The notes beneath the pieces were generated by a model that saw nothing but the letters and a program-made list of their open reading frames with translations, did not search any database and was not told where the DNA came from. Shown here one piece after another: positions 9,760-18,403 of a DNA stretch of 64,000 bases (positions are counted from its first letter, which is position 1; each line of letters starts with the position of its first letter). Origin of the DNA: Photorhabdus luminescens subsp. luminescens. GTDB taxonomy: Bacteria > Pseudomonadota > Gammaproteobacteria > Enterobacterales > Enterobacteriaceae. The stretch spans positions 248,001 through 312,000 of the forward strand of contig NZ_JXSK01000008.1 in assembly GCF_001083805.1 (NCBI RefSeq). The letters run 5' to 3'. The position numbers and the translations under genes were made by a program.

Positions 9760-10389
9760 TTATTTTGCCAATAATACATAAGAAATTACAACATCTATTT
9801 TTGCTGGTTTTTCTAGCCACTTATTAAATACATTCCCTATTCCAAGTTTCTTGTATTGGTCATCACAACTCGCTGATGTTCCTGTCACGCCAAGACCGTA
9901 TGTTCCTCCCCCCTCAGCTTTAGTTTTACACTTATGCTTAATTGTAAAGTCATTATATAACCATTTCGGTTCTATTGTACTAAACTCAATAACAACTCCA
10001 GGGTTTTCATTTGTCAAATAACCTCGCGAATAGGTAGATTGGGGAGCAATTCCACAAAAATTTTTCCCTTTAACACAAGGAAGGCTTTTATACTTATTCT
10101 GGTGAAACGCTTTATATTCCTTTATTCCCATCCCTCTATACCAGTACATCGCATCTTCTTCATTATTATCGCGATTTGCCGCTTTCTTATTTACTAATGT
10201 CACTTTATTAGGTGTATTTGCTGTGACTGAAAGTGTACAATTTTTATACATAGACATTACTTTGGTATCTTTCAGCCCATTTTTAGTGATTATTTTTTCT
10301 ATCTGTGGATCTGTCTTACATGCCATACTAAAACTACTCATTGCGAGTAAAAAAGGGGAAATAAGGAAAACCTTTTTATTCAAATTCAC
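9760..10389 (-). CDS. Secreted six-cysteine protein, intact paralogue A
   Basis: A 209-residue protein with a classical signal peptide (MNLNKKVFLISPFLLAMSSF, cleavage probably after SMA, leaving Cys at mature position 1). Six cysteines match paralogue B one for one, suggesting three periplasmic or extracellular disulfides. Conserved blocks are AMYWYRGMG, FCGIAP, YLTNENPGVVIEFST, AEGGGTYGLGVTG, FNKWL and a final strand IDVVISYVLLAK. A YRG strand, then YLT, then VVIEF, resembles the early part of bacterial ADP-ribosyltransferases of the cholera-toxin clade. However, no clear S-T-S or E-x-E motif is present, so this is only a hint. It is transcribed alone and has its own terminator and a good ribosome site. 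Confidence 0.8.
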   Translation of the reverse strand: MNLNKKVFLISPFLLAMSSFSMACKTDPQIEKIITKNGLKDTKVMSMYKNCTLSVTANTPNKVTLVNKKAANRDNNEEDAMYWYRGMGIKEYKAFHQNKYKSLPCVKGKNFCGIAPQSTYSRGYLTNENPGVVIEFSTIEPKWLYNDFTIKHKCKTKAEGGGTYGLGVTGTSASCDDQYKKLGIGNVFNKWLEKPAKIDVVISYVLLAK

Positions 10390-10542
10390 GTTTCTCTCCT
10401 TGATTTATTTATTTTTTCATACTTAATTAAATGGAAATAGGCTTCATTATTATATGTTGATTTAAAAAACACTATTGCAGACAATATATAGAAAATTAAC
10501 CAATATATTGGTCTTCATTGTTATTATCTGTCTCAAATAAGG

Positions 10543-10562
10543 TAGATTATTTAACTATAAAA
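10543..10562 (-). promoter_or_regulatory. Conserved upstream element of the six-Cys family, copy 2
   Basis: The plus strand reads TAGATTATTTAACTATAAAA about 155 bases upstream of paralogue A, a diverged version of the block found upstream of the other two copies. The surrounding 10390-10712 gap is AT-rich, with no other gene seen. Confidence 0.3.
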
Positions 10563-10712
10563 AACAAAAACAAATTCCAATATAATTAAATTAAAAAATA
10601 TTCCATTATAATATATAACAAAATATAGTAACAACATAAGATAAAAAATAGTTATATATTTCTATCCGAGCACTATCGGTTATATCCTCCAGCAAGGGCG
10701 ATAAGCTTTAAC

Positions 10713-10745
10713 CAAAAAAGCACCGAAGTTATAAACATTCGGTGC
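10713..10745 (-). terminator. Terminator of the second intact six-Cys gene
   Basis: Minus strand: GCACCGAA, a 10-base loop, TTCGGTGC, then TTTTTTGG. The stem sequence is shared with the terminator at 9665-9698, showing that gene and terminator were duplicated together. Confidence 0.8.
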
Positions 10746-10780
10746 AATATATTTCAACAAAAATCATTTAAAGCTAAAAT

Positions 10781-11413
10781 CTATTTTGCTAATAATACAT
10801 AAGAAATGATGACATCTATTTTAATCGGCTTTTCTGATAACCACCTGTTAAATACATTTCCTATTCCAATTCGCCTATATTCTGCATCACAACTTGCCGA
10901 TGTTCCTGTTACGCCAAGCCCATATGTTCCTCCGCCCTCAGCTTTATACTGACAGTGATGTTTAGTTGTAAAATCATTATATAACCAGCTAGGTTCTATC
11001 GTACTAAATTCAATAACAACCCCTGGATTTCTATTTGTCAGGTAACTCTGTGAATAAGTGTATTCAGGTGCAATGCCGCAGAAACTTGCTTGTGTAACAC
11101 AAGGGATATTTTTATACTTATTCCCGTCAAATGCTATATATTCATTTAATCCCATCCCTCGATACCAATACATCGCTTTTTCTGCCACATTATCACGTTT
11201 TGCCGCTTTACTGTTTGTTAATGTAACTTTATTCTGTGTGTTTGCCGTGACGGTAAGTGTGCAATTTTTATACATTGACATCACTTTAGTACCAGCTAAC
11301 CCATTTTGGGTTATTATTCCTTCTATCTGTGGATCTGTCGTACATGCCATACTAAAACTACTCATAGCTAATAAAAACGGGGAAATAAGGAAAGCCTTTT
11401 TATTTAAGTTCAT
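10781..11413 (-). CDS. Secreted six-cysteine protein, intact paralogue B
   Basis: A 210-residue paralogue of the protein encoded at 9760-10389, very similar throughout. It has the same signal peptide (MNLNKKAFLISPFLLAMSSF then SMAC), the same six cysteines, and the same blocks (AMYWYRGMG, FCGIAPEYTYSQSYLT, GVVIEFST, AEGGGTYGLGVTGTSASC, FNRWL, IDVIISYVLLAK). Charged loop residues differ most, as expected for a family diversifying at its surface. A ribosome site (GGAG) precedes the ATG. It is likely exported by Sec. I cannot assign a function; a weak ADP-ribosyltransferase-like pattern is discussed for paralogue A. Confidence 0.8.
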   Translation of the reverse strand: MNLNKKAFLISPFLLAMSSFSMACTTDPQIEGIITQNGLAGTKVMSMYKNCTLTVTANTQNKVTLTNSKAAKRDNVAEKAMYWYRGMGLNEYIAFDGNKYKNIPCVTQASFCGIAPEYTYSQSYLTNRNPGVVIEFSTIEPSWLYNDFTTKHHCQYKAEGGGTYGLGVTGTSASCDAEYRRIGIGNVFNRWLSEKPIKIDVIISYVLLAK

Positions 11414-11910
11414 ATTTTTCTCCTTGCTTTAATTATGATCTCGGTATCCAATGGAACGATAATAAGTTCCATCGTTATTATTAATATACCTATATATAGT
11501 CTTTTAAAGAAATAATAACTTAACTCACAATGTCGCTATCAATAAAAACTTGGCAACAAAATAACATTACAATATAAACCATTTGATTTAATAAGTTTAT
11601 CTTGTTATTTTCCAACTTAAATAAAAATAGATTACTAAATCAAAAAAGACAAACTCCGACATAATTAATAAAACTTTAATTTAAACATCAAAAGTAAGAT
11701 AGTAAAAGAATAAAAATAGAACAATTTCAATCATCTATATAATTAACAACCTGAGAATTCTTACAATATTATATATACAATCAAATAATCATTATATTTT
11801 TATACCATAATAATCTAAAGAATATTTTCTCATTATTATAATGACATCGCCAAAGCTCATAAAAGTTTCATTGACAATAAAGACCAATAATTATTTATCT
11901 CTCTTTATAA
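11414..11910. other. AT-rich upstream region of paralogue B
   Basis: About 500 bases without a credible gene. It holds the conserved upstream block (11628-11647) and stretches such as ATTACAATATAAACCATTT that resemble the upstream region of the dead copy. The duplication therefore covered promoter DNA too. Confidence 0.5.
11628..11647 (-). promoter_or_regulatory. Conserved upstream element of the six-Cys family, copy 3
   Basis: The plus strand reads TAGATTACTAAATCAAAAAA about 215 bases upstream of paralogue B, nearly identical to the element at 9472-9490. Possible regulator site or distal promoter part. Confidence 0.35.
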
Positions 11911-11967
11911 TATACCGGTTATCTTTCAAGTTGCCTCTTTGTTGGCTGCACTCACTGCGGGCATAAT
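11911..11967. repeat. Truncated copy of the long palindromic repeat
   Basis: TATACCGGTTATCTTTCAAG onward through TTGCCTCTTTGTTGGCTGCA and CTCACTGCGGGCATA matches the left half of the element at 4754-4876, then diverges. The right half is missing. Confidence 0.7.
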
Positions 11968-11984
11968 ATGTTGTCTAATCAGAA

Positions 11985-12010
11985 CGATTAAACCGGGCAT
12001 CCAGCCCGGT
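11985..12010 (-). terminator. Terminator of the three-gene sulfur operon
   Basis: On the minus strand ACCGGGC, loop TGGAT and GCCCGGT are followed by TTAATC. The stem is GC-rich and perfect. It lies about 57 bases beyond the methyltransferase stop codon. Confidence 0.75.
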
Positions 12011-12066
12011 AATAGTGAAGATAAAAGAGATAGGATACCTAATCTATCCAATCGAACAGGAAATAA

Positions 12067-12891
12067 TCATGGACGGTAACCAACGAAAGCTACCCGCGAC
12101 AATCTGCGTTCGATTGAAACTAACTGAGTGGTGGTCAAGAAGTACTGCATACGTTCGAATGCCTCTTCACCCTCTATTGCGGTGAGCCGTTCCCTACGCT
12201 CCTCACGCGCGACACGCCAGCGCTCACTAAGTTCAACAACGCTTTGTGTAAGGTCCACCTGCTTTTCAAGGCAAAGACCTGCTTCGCTGATTAAACGCTC
12301 GTTCAATCCGACTGGGCTATAGAGGAAATAACCTGGCATGCCGCGTGTCACTATCTCCTCTTTACTAAGCATGCCCGTTACTAAAGTAGGATCAGTATAT
12401 AAGAACCGTCCGCCTGGCTTCAGTAGTCGGCGCCACTCACTCAGCAAGGCCAAACGATCCGGAATATGAATTACAGAGTCGATGCACCATAGCGCGTCAA
12501 AGGTGCCGTCAGGAAATGGCAGAGGCTGACGAACATCACTGTCAACGAAATTGCTTCGATCTTCCAGTCCGAAATCTACCGCCAGTTGCCGGGCGGTAAG
12601 GAGGCCAGTAGGATGAATATCAACCCCCGTCACTCTACAACCGCAGGTCCTTGCCAGAAACAGGGCCGTCCCGCCGGACCCACTGCACACATCCAGCACA
12701 TGAGAACGGTCAGATAATTGAAGCCATTGAGAAAACTGTCTAAATTCATCAGCAGAAGACCAGTTATTCTGGCCCAAATCTTCGCCATAGGTTTCTTTGC
12801 GTACCTCGGATACCGCTTCCGCAGAGAAACTACCGAAAGCCCGCTCGTAAAAACCAGTGCCAGAGCTTGAGGAGGAAGTTTGTATAGTCAT
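12067..12891 (-). CDS. Class I SAM-dependent methyltransferase
   Basis: A 274-residue Rossmann methyltransferase. SAM-binding motif I is VLDVCSGSGGTALFLA (about residues 64-79), the acidic ribose-binding residue is in VTGVDIHP, and the later motifs FPDGTFDALWCIDSVIHI and RRLLKPGGRFLYTDP are typical of small-molecule methyltransferases (UbiE or dimethylglycine/macrolide O-MT-like). It is the last gene of a tight three-gene operon, starting 11 bases after the cysteine desulfurase. That context suggests methylation of a sulfur-containing product, but the acceptor cannot be read from sequence. GC content is clearly above that of neighbouring intergenic DNA. Confidence 0.85.
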   Translation of the reverse strand: MTIQTSSSSSGTGFYERAFGSFSAEAVSEVRKETYGEDLGQNNWSSADEFRQFSQWLQLSDRSHVLDVCSGSGGTALFLARTCGCRVTGVDIHPTGLLTARQLAVDFGLEDRSNFVDSDVRQPLPFPDGTFDALWCIDSVIHIPDRLALLSEWRRLLKPGGRFLYTDPTLVTGMLSKEEIVTRGMPGYFLYSPVGLNERLISEAGLCLEKQVDLTQSVVELSERWRVAREERRERLTAIEGEEAFERMQYFLTTTQLVSIERRLSRVAFVGYRP

Positions 12892-12902
12892 GGATAATGC
12901 TC

Positions 12903-14057
12903 CTAGCGAATAGAATTTAATCGGAAGACGAGGTGTTCAATTGCGGTGTCCAGTATCGCATTATCGAGATCCGGATCAAAACAGAACCGAACCGACGCAT
13001 TGGCCTGAGCTGAGCTCAAGCCAATGCCTGTGAGCACGTGCGAAGGCTGTAGTTCCGCAGAGTTGCAGGCTGAACCTGACGATATAGCCACCTGATACAA
13101 TCCAGATATTAACGCCTCCGAAGTGATACCCTCGAACTGAACGTTCACAAGGTATGGGGAACTGCAAGAGAGATCGGTATTCAACACGGCGTTCGGTACT
13201 CTTTGATGAAGGCGAGTAATGAAATAGTCTCTCAATGCAGTGACTTTTGCTTGGCGTTGCATAAGGGCCGACTGGACCATCTGACACGCAAGGCCAAACC
13301 CGACAATCAACGGCGTTGGCAAGGTGCCGCTGCGCAAATGATTCTGACCGCCGCCATAGATGAATGGCCTTAAACGTGCCGCGATACGCGCATCGACGAA
13401 CAGTGCCCCAATTCCTTTCGGTCCCCGCATTTTGTGGGCAGAAAACGAAAGCATATCAATTCCCGTTTTCTTGACGTTCATGGGAATTTTGCCGATAGAC
13501 TGGACAGCATCCACATGTAGCCAAACACCAGACCGTCGTGTGATCTCGGCGATTTCATCCACCGGCTGAACGGTGCCTAGCTCGGAATTCACATGAGCAA
13601 TACTGACGATACGGGTGTCGGCGGTCAGTTTAGCCATGACATCTTCCGGTTGTACCCGACCACTGGCGTCAACCGGCAAGTACTCGACAGCAAGCCCCCG
13701 ACGAGCCAGCTCTTTACCAACGAGCAACACAGATTTATGGTCGATGGGGCAAAGTAGCGCCCCCGCAGGAGCGCATTCGTTGTGAGCAAAACTCGAAAAA
13801 AGAGCGATGTTGTTGGCTTCTGTAGCGCCCGATGTGAAGACAATCTCTTCTGGGCGGGCGCCAATGAGAGACGCAACTTGTTGGGTGGCGTTCTCAATCG
13901 CATGCCGGGCACGACGCCCCATTACATGGGCAGAAGAAGGATTGCCGAATTCATGCTCCATATAGAATCGCATGATATCGACGACCTCAGGAAAACATGG
14001 CGTCGTGGCACAATGATCCAGATAGATTGTGCCAGTCGATTTTTCATTGACATTCAT
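12903..14057 (-). CDS. Cysteine desulfurase, NifS/IscS class
   Basis: A 384-residue fold-type I PLP enzyme. It opens IYLDHCATTPCFPEVVDI, then FGNPSSAHVMGR, TSGATEANNIAL, and the PLP lysine in SFSAHKMRGPKGIGALF (about residue 205). The active-site cysteine lies in SSGSACNSAEL (about residue 330), so the group I mobile loop is present. Such enzymes take sulfur from L-cysteine as an enzyme persulfide and pass it to an acceptor. This copy is not in an isc or suf cluster. It sits between an unknown gene and a methyltransferase with gaps of about 12 bases, which suggests a dedicated sulfur donor for a specialised pathway or nucleic-acid modification rather than housekeeping Fe-S assembly. Confidence 0.92.
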   Translation of the reverse strand: MNVNEKSTGTIYLDHCATTPCFPEVVDIMRFYMEHEFGNPSSAHVMGRRARHAIENATQQVASLIGARPEEIVFTSGATEANNIALFSSFAHNECAPAGALLCPIDHKSVLLVGKELARRGLAVEYLPVDASGRVQPEDVMAKLTADTRIVSIAHVNSELGTVQPVDEIAEITRRSGVWLHVDAVQSIGKIPMNVKKTGIDMLSFSAHKMRGPKGIGALFVDARIAARLRPFIYGGGQNHLRSGTLPTPLIVGFGLACQMVQSALMQRQAKVTALRDYFITRLHQRVPNAVLNTDLSCSSPYLVNVQFEGITSEALISGLYQVAISSGSACNSAELQPSHVLTGIGLSSAQANASVRFCFDPDLDNAILDTAIEHLVFRLNSIR

Positions 14058-14069
14058 AGCGACTCCCTA

Positions 14070-14954
14070 TCAGGAAGTGAAGACGGCAACGTTAACGAGC
14101 TTCGAGTAGATCTCTTGTGTCTGCATCTCTCCGCTTCCACCTGGATCTGCAACAATCACCTTCATACCCGAAAGCCCATACAGAGAGAGCGCGGTACTTA
14201 CCCCTGTTTTGACCGGTTGGAAGCATTCGCCGGGGGCAAAGATCACCAAAAGGCGATGTTTTGCTTTGTAGACCTCAGAGATCATCTCAGTGATTTCTCC
14301 CGCACACCCGGTAACGCCGCAGGTAATGAGAGGCCGATAGTCGCCGTTTTCGTCCACAAGGGAAATTTCGGTTCCGGCATCAGGACCATTATCGAGAACG
14401 CGACGATTTAACAGCCCGGCTTTGACCAACTTATCGGCGCTTTTCTGGAACCGGTATTTCAGCCAAGTCTCCGGATAGGCAATAGGATGTTTTCGGCTTG
14501 CGAGCATATTACGCTCAGAAAATTGCCCGCTACGCTCTAAGACCGATTGGTATGAAGCTGGAAGCGTAGAGAATTGTTCGTAGAAGACACGTCTTAGTTC
14601 GGATGCAGGCCCGCTGTCACGCGAAACATATTGCCAATCGTTGATAAGCAGCAGGAATTTAATCGCTTCGCATTGGTGTTCAAGCTGCTCTGCGATTCGA
14701 ACGCCAAGTTCCCAGGTGTATCCAGGAAAGATCCCTACGCGTCGCTCAATTTTTTCTCGCATGGGCGAGCTATTTTCTTCAATAACCCCCGGTACAAGGC
14801 ATCCTCGGTCTTCGTCAAGGAAAAGCATGAAATGCCCTGCCATAATGACGAGATCCGGATGTGGAACATTAGTGACTTCGGTGAGAATAAGGTCGAGTAG
14901 CTCAGCCTCGGATTGAACCAGACGGTGGCTGTTTGAGATATTAATTTGCTGCAT
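14070..14954 (-). CDS. Unknown protein, first gene of the sulfur operon
   Basis: A 294-residue soluble protein with no signal peptide or membrane helix. I do not recognise its family. Visible features are an alpha/beta pattern (PDLVIMAGHFMLFLDEDRG; IKFLLLINDWQYVS), a basic central segment with two tryptophans, a pair of cysteines in ITCGVTGCAGEI (about residue 215), and a second sheet-like part (HRLLVIFAPGECF, GMKVIVADPGGSGEM). The cysteine pair next to glycine-rich loops could bind metal or accept sulfur from the desulfurase encoded 12 bases downstream. This is inference from context only. It probably defines what the operon makes or modifies. Confidence 0.75.
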   Translation of the reverse strand: MQQINISNSHRLVQSEAELLDLILTEVTNVPHPDLVIMAGHFMLFLDEDRGCLVPGVIEENSSPMREKIERRVGIFPGYTWELGVRIAEQLEHQCEAIKFLLLINDWQYVSRDSGPASELRRVFYEQFSTLPASYQSVLERSGQFSERNMLASRKHPIAYPETWLKYRFQKSADKLVKAGLLNRRVLDNGPDAGTEISLVDENGDYRPLITCGVTGCAGEITEMISEVYKAKHRLLVIFAPGECFQPVKTGVSTALSLYGLSGMKVIVADPGGSGEMQTQEIYSKLVNVAVFTS

Positions 14955-15851
14955 ATGCGCCTATATTTATATTATTGATTTTATTAGAAATTTAAAGGCT
15001 GTATTATAGTTATGGAAACCGTATAACCCATTTCAACTTTCCTGGTGGATCGCTGAATTTCACTCACTATGAACATCCTCCTCCCTCATAACAGTTATCA
15101 ATTATCTACTGACAATTGATAATAGATAATATATTTACATATAATCCATCATACAACAATTAATAATATTAATTATAAATCTATATCCTGTACTATTTAA
15201 TATACACTAATAGCCAAGATTGATGTTGTATATATCCTTGCGGCAGAGAGACCAAAGGCATCGACTAAAACGGTCATTGAATATCCAAATATCAACGCTG
15301 ACGATATCATGATTTCCACCTATTCTATTTCAGTCACACGTCTACACCTCCACGAAAAATCAATAATAACGGGACATTACATTCCCATAATTACATTTTA
15401 TAAATATATTGTTGCGCTCATATTTAAGCCATATCATGTGGTTGCCTTACGCTAAATATTGACATTATTTAGCCAATTTAACGTGACGTTTTTTTATGAC
15501 AGACGTCCAGATTATCGAACGAACATTATCGGTGAATAACTCAAAATAAATTAAAAAATTTGATGATAAATAAAGTAAATCATCAATAAATTTAATTTAA
15601 ATTTATTAAAAGTACCGAAGTTATAATCCCGATGCTGGATTCGACTAATAATCACGTAACATGAAAGCCTGTTTGGTAACGAAAGGGCTAAACATTTTGT
15701 ATGTGCAGACCATTCGGCTTAACAAATGCTCAACCGGGGCGGGGGGAAATCAGAAGAAATAACGCAACCTTGGTTGAAATATCTGCAAAGGCAACCTCCT
15801 TTGAAGCCATTTTTCTATCTGCTTCAAATTTATTATTCCTCAATTAACTGG
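14955..15851. other. AT-rich region with no gene
   Basis: About 900 bases between the start of the sulfur operon and the end of the permease gene. No credible frame on either strand. A segment near 15609-15630 (AAAAGTACCGAAGTTATAA) nearly matches the terminator arm at 10716-10733, so it may be a relic of that duplicated unit. The operon promoter should lie just upstream of 14954 but is not distinct. Confidence 0.5.
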
Positions 15852-17306
15852 CTATGAGCGAAAATTCTCTTTCGCTATCTGATAACCTTGTTCTTCCTGC
15901 ATCTCATTTTTCTTTTTTACGCGCCATAAAATACTTAACATAATAAACCATAAAGGCGTGCCACAGAGTGCGGCCAGTGTATCCGGGTCAAAAACCATTA
16001 CCACTATGGTAAAGATGAAAAAAATCAAGGTTACCCAAGTCATTAACACCCCCAAAGGCATCTTAAATATTGAACGTTTATGCACATCAGGGTAATTCTT
16101 ACGATAAACCAAATAGGCAATCAAAATCACACACCAGCTATAAATCACCATAATCGAAGCAACGGTGGATACAATAGTAAATAGCTGCATGACATTCGGT
16201 ACGATAAATAAAAGTGATGTACCAACCACCATACAGAAACAAGAAAATATCAGACTATGTACAGGAATTGCGGTATTGCGGGAAAGAATTTTAAATTTCC
16301 GGTGTGCATTCTTTTCCGTTGATAAGCCATAAAGCATACGTGTACAAGCATATAATCCACTATTAGCAGAAGACATTGCCGATGTTAATGCAACAAAATT
16401 AACCACTGCGGCAGCGGCAGGTAAACCCGCCAAGGCAAATAGCGTCACAAAAGGGCTGGTTTCAGATGAGATCCGCCCCCAGGAAGTGACAGCAATAATG
16501 CTCAACATGGAAAAGATATAGAAAATCATAATTCTCACCGGGATATAATTAATTGCTTTCGGCAATATCTTTTCCGGATCTTTTGTTTCTGCCGTCATCG
16601 TGCCAACGAGTTCAACACCAGTAAAAGAAAAAATCGCTATTTGAAAACCGGCAAAAAAACCAAAAATACCATTTGGCAGAAATACAGATGGATCAGTTAA
16701 ATTATTCACAGAAGCGATCATACCATCCGGTGATTGCCAACCTACCATCACCATACCAACGCCAATAATAATCAACGCTAAAATCGCAATAACTTTAATC
16801 ATGGCGAACCAGAATTCAGCTTCGCCAAATAAGCGGACAGAAAGCAGATTACAAGTACCAAGTAAACCTAGCGTTAAAAATGCCGGCACCCAAAGAGAGA
16901 CGCCGGGAAACCAATATTGAATATATCCGCCGCACACCACAACATCAGCAATACAAGAGACAATCCAACTCATCCAATAAGTCCAGCCGAGAAAAAAGCT
17001 GGCTTTTGTGCCTAAATAATCCGATACAAAATCAGCAAAAGAGCGATAATTCAGTTTAGTCAGGAGCAATTCGCCCATTGCCCGCATCACCATATAGACA
17101 AAAAAACCAACAATCGCATAGGTAATAATGATAGATGTACCAGAGACAGCAATAGTTTTTCCTGATCCCATAAATAAACCGGTGCCAATAGCGCCGCCAA
17201 TGGAAATCAATTGAATATGACGCGCACTTAGCCCTCGATGAAGCGTTTGTGTATCAGCAAATTTCTCTGCCGAAAGGTTTTGTTGAGTTTTATTATTTTT
17301 TATCAT
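15852..17306 (-). CDS. APC-family amino-acid permease, CycA-like
   Basis: A 484-residue inner-membrane transporter with about 12 hydrophobic helices. The N-terminal signature ARHIQLISIGGAIGTGLFMG, then SGKTI and MRAMGELLL, the TAETKDPEKILPKAIN loop and TSAMSSANSGLY are those of the amino-acid transporter subfamily containing E. coli CycA (D-Ser/D-Ala/Gly), which it closely resembles along its length. The start at 17306 has GGAAGGG seven bases upstream. It begins 98 bases after astE with no obvious terminator between, so it may be the distal gene of the ast transcript. Co-location hints that it could bring in arginine or a related amino acid, but substrate is not readable from sequence. Confidence 0.9.
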   Translation of the reverse strand: MIKNNKTQQNLSAEKFADTQTLHRGLSARHIQLISIGGAIGTGLFMGSGKTIAVSGTSIIITYAIVGFFVYMVMRAMGELLLTKLNYRSFADFVSDYLGTKASFFLGWTYWMSWIVSCIADVVVCGGYIQYWFPGVSLWVPAFLTLGLLGTCNLLSVRLFGEAEFWFAMIKVIAILALIIIGVGMVMVGWQSPDGMIASVNNLTDPSVFLPNGIFGFFAGFQIAIFSFTGVELVGTMTAETKDPEKILPKAINYIPVRIMIFYIFSMLSIIAVTSWGRISSETSPFVTLFALAGLPAAAAVVNFVALTSAMSSANSGLYACTRMLYGLSTEKNAHRKFKILSRNTAIPVHSLIFSCFCMVVGTSLLFIVPNVMQLFTIVSTVASIMVIYSWCVILIAYLVYRKNYPDVHKRSIFKMPLGVLMTWVTLIFFIFTIVVMVFDPDTLAALCGTPLWFIMLSILWRVKKKNEMQEEQGYQIAKENFRS

Positions 17307-17404
17307 GATAATACCCTTCCGTCATTAAATAAGCAGTTGACTGCTAAATCTTTCCTAAGAAGAAGTTACCACGGCTTCAGGAAAAAAATGGAACAATGTT
17401 TTAT

Positions 17405-18391
17405 TTATTTAATTATTTTTTCATTTAAAGCAAGTAACAATCCTGCTCGTAATCCATTAGCCACCTCAGCATTAGGAAATAAAATAAATTTCGCCGGAAA
17501 TTTAATTTTCCAATGACAATTATGTTGGCTGGCAATTTCAAATCCTTCTGGCAATTCAGTAAAGTTCAAGGTATCTGCGGGTATATGAAGTTGAAAACTG
17601 TCGTGACTCTTAATAATGGAATTAATTACCTGGTAATGTTTCAGTTCAGATTTAATACGTGCTGTTATTGGCGATAAAGACATTAAACCATAAAGAGCAT
17701 CCGTAATTTTTTGAAATCTGGTTAAATCATTTTTTCCAAAAGGCATAGCTTTACCCATCTCCATCGTACAGCTATCCGCCCCAAATTTTTCACTCAGAAA
17801 ATGGCTGAAAGTCCCGGCTTTCTCTCGATGGTAAACAAGCGCATCAATATCGCTGTCATGCAACCATTGCATAAATTCCGTAGAAAAAGGGCGATTCTGA
17901 GCAGGCAATAACGCAAATTGCTCATGGTGAGAAGCGCGTATAGCGGTATGCAGATCAATATGCCAGCGAATATTTGTCAACGATACCGAAGGTTCAGCAA
18001 AAAAACGACTCACAACATCTTCAAGTTCAGCCGCCCGTGATCGCTCATTTCCCAACGGAAAATTCAGATAACGGCCACCAAACATGCGATTCAAATCATG
18101 ATGTAAATAACGTCGATTCGCCCGCATCGCGGGTAAATTACCGAAGATGATCAACAAGTTATTTTTTAGTGTTAATGTGCCATCCGCCAACTGTGCGAGT
18201 AATTGAATCAATATTTCAATGGGCGCAGTTTCATTACCGTGAATACCGGCAGAAATCACCAAAGACCGATTTTCTCCTTCATGGGGAATCAGTTGCAATA
18301 CACCTTCCGCCAACCAATGCGCATTCATTGTTTCTGGAAATGTCAGGTGGTCGGCAAGTTTTTTTTCAAGCAATAACGTTAACAGATCCAT
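17405..18391 (-). CDS. astE: Succinylglutamate desuccinylase
   Basis: A 328-residue zinc carboxypeptidase-like hydrolase, last step of the arginine succinyltransferase (AST) pathway: N-succinylglutamate to glutamate plus succinate. Zinc ligands are visible in SAGIHGNETAPIEI (His and Glu, about residues 53-56) and in WHIDLHTAIR (His, about 148), with the catalytic Glu in CTMEMGKAMPFG. It follows astB by 12 bases. Full length. Confidence 0.95.
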   Translation of the reverse strand: MDLLTLLLEKKLADHLTFPETMNAHWLAEGVLQLIPHEGENRSLVISAGIHGNETAPIEILIQLLAQLADGTLTLKNNLLIIFGNLPAMRANRRYLHHDLNRMFGGRYLNFPLGNERSRAAELEDVVSRFFAEPSVSLTNIRWHIDLHTAIRASHHEQFALLPAQNRPFSTEFMQWLHDSDIDALVYHREKAGTFSHFLSEKFGADSCTMEMGKAMPFGKNDLTRFQKITDALYGLMSLSPITARIKSELKHYQVINSIIKSHDSFQLHIPADTLNFTELPEGFEIASQHNCHWKIKFPAKFILFPNAEVANGLRAGLLLALNEKIIK

Positions 18392-18403
18392 ATCTGCTCC
18401 AAT

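Noticed and set aside
13782-14411. 209-codon plus-strand frame opposite the sulfur operon
   Set aside because: It overlaps two well-supported genes on the other strand and has no ribosome site or family resemblance.
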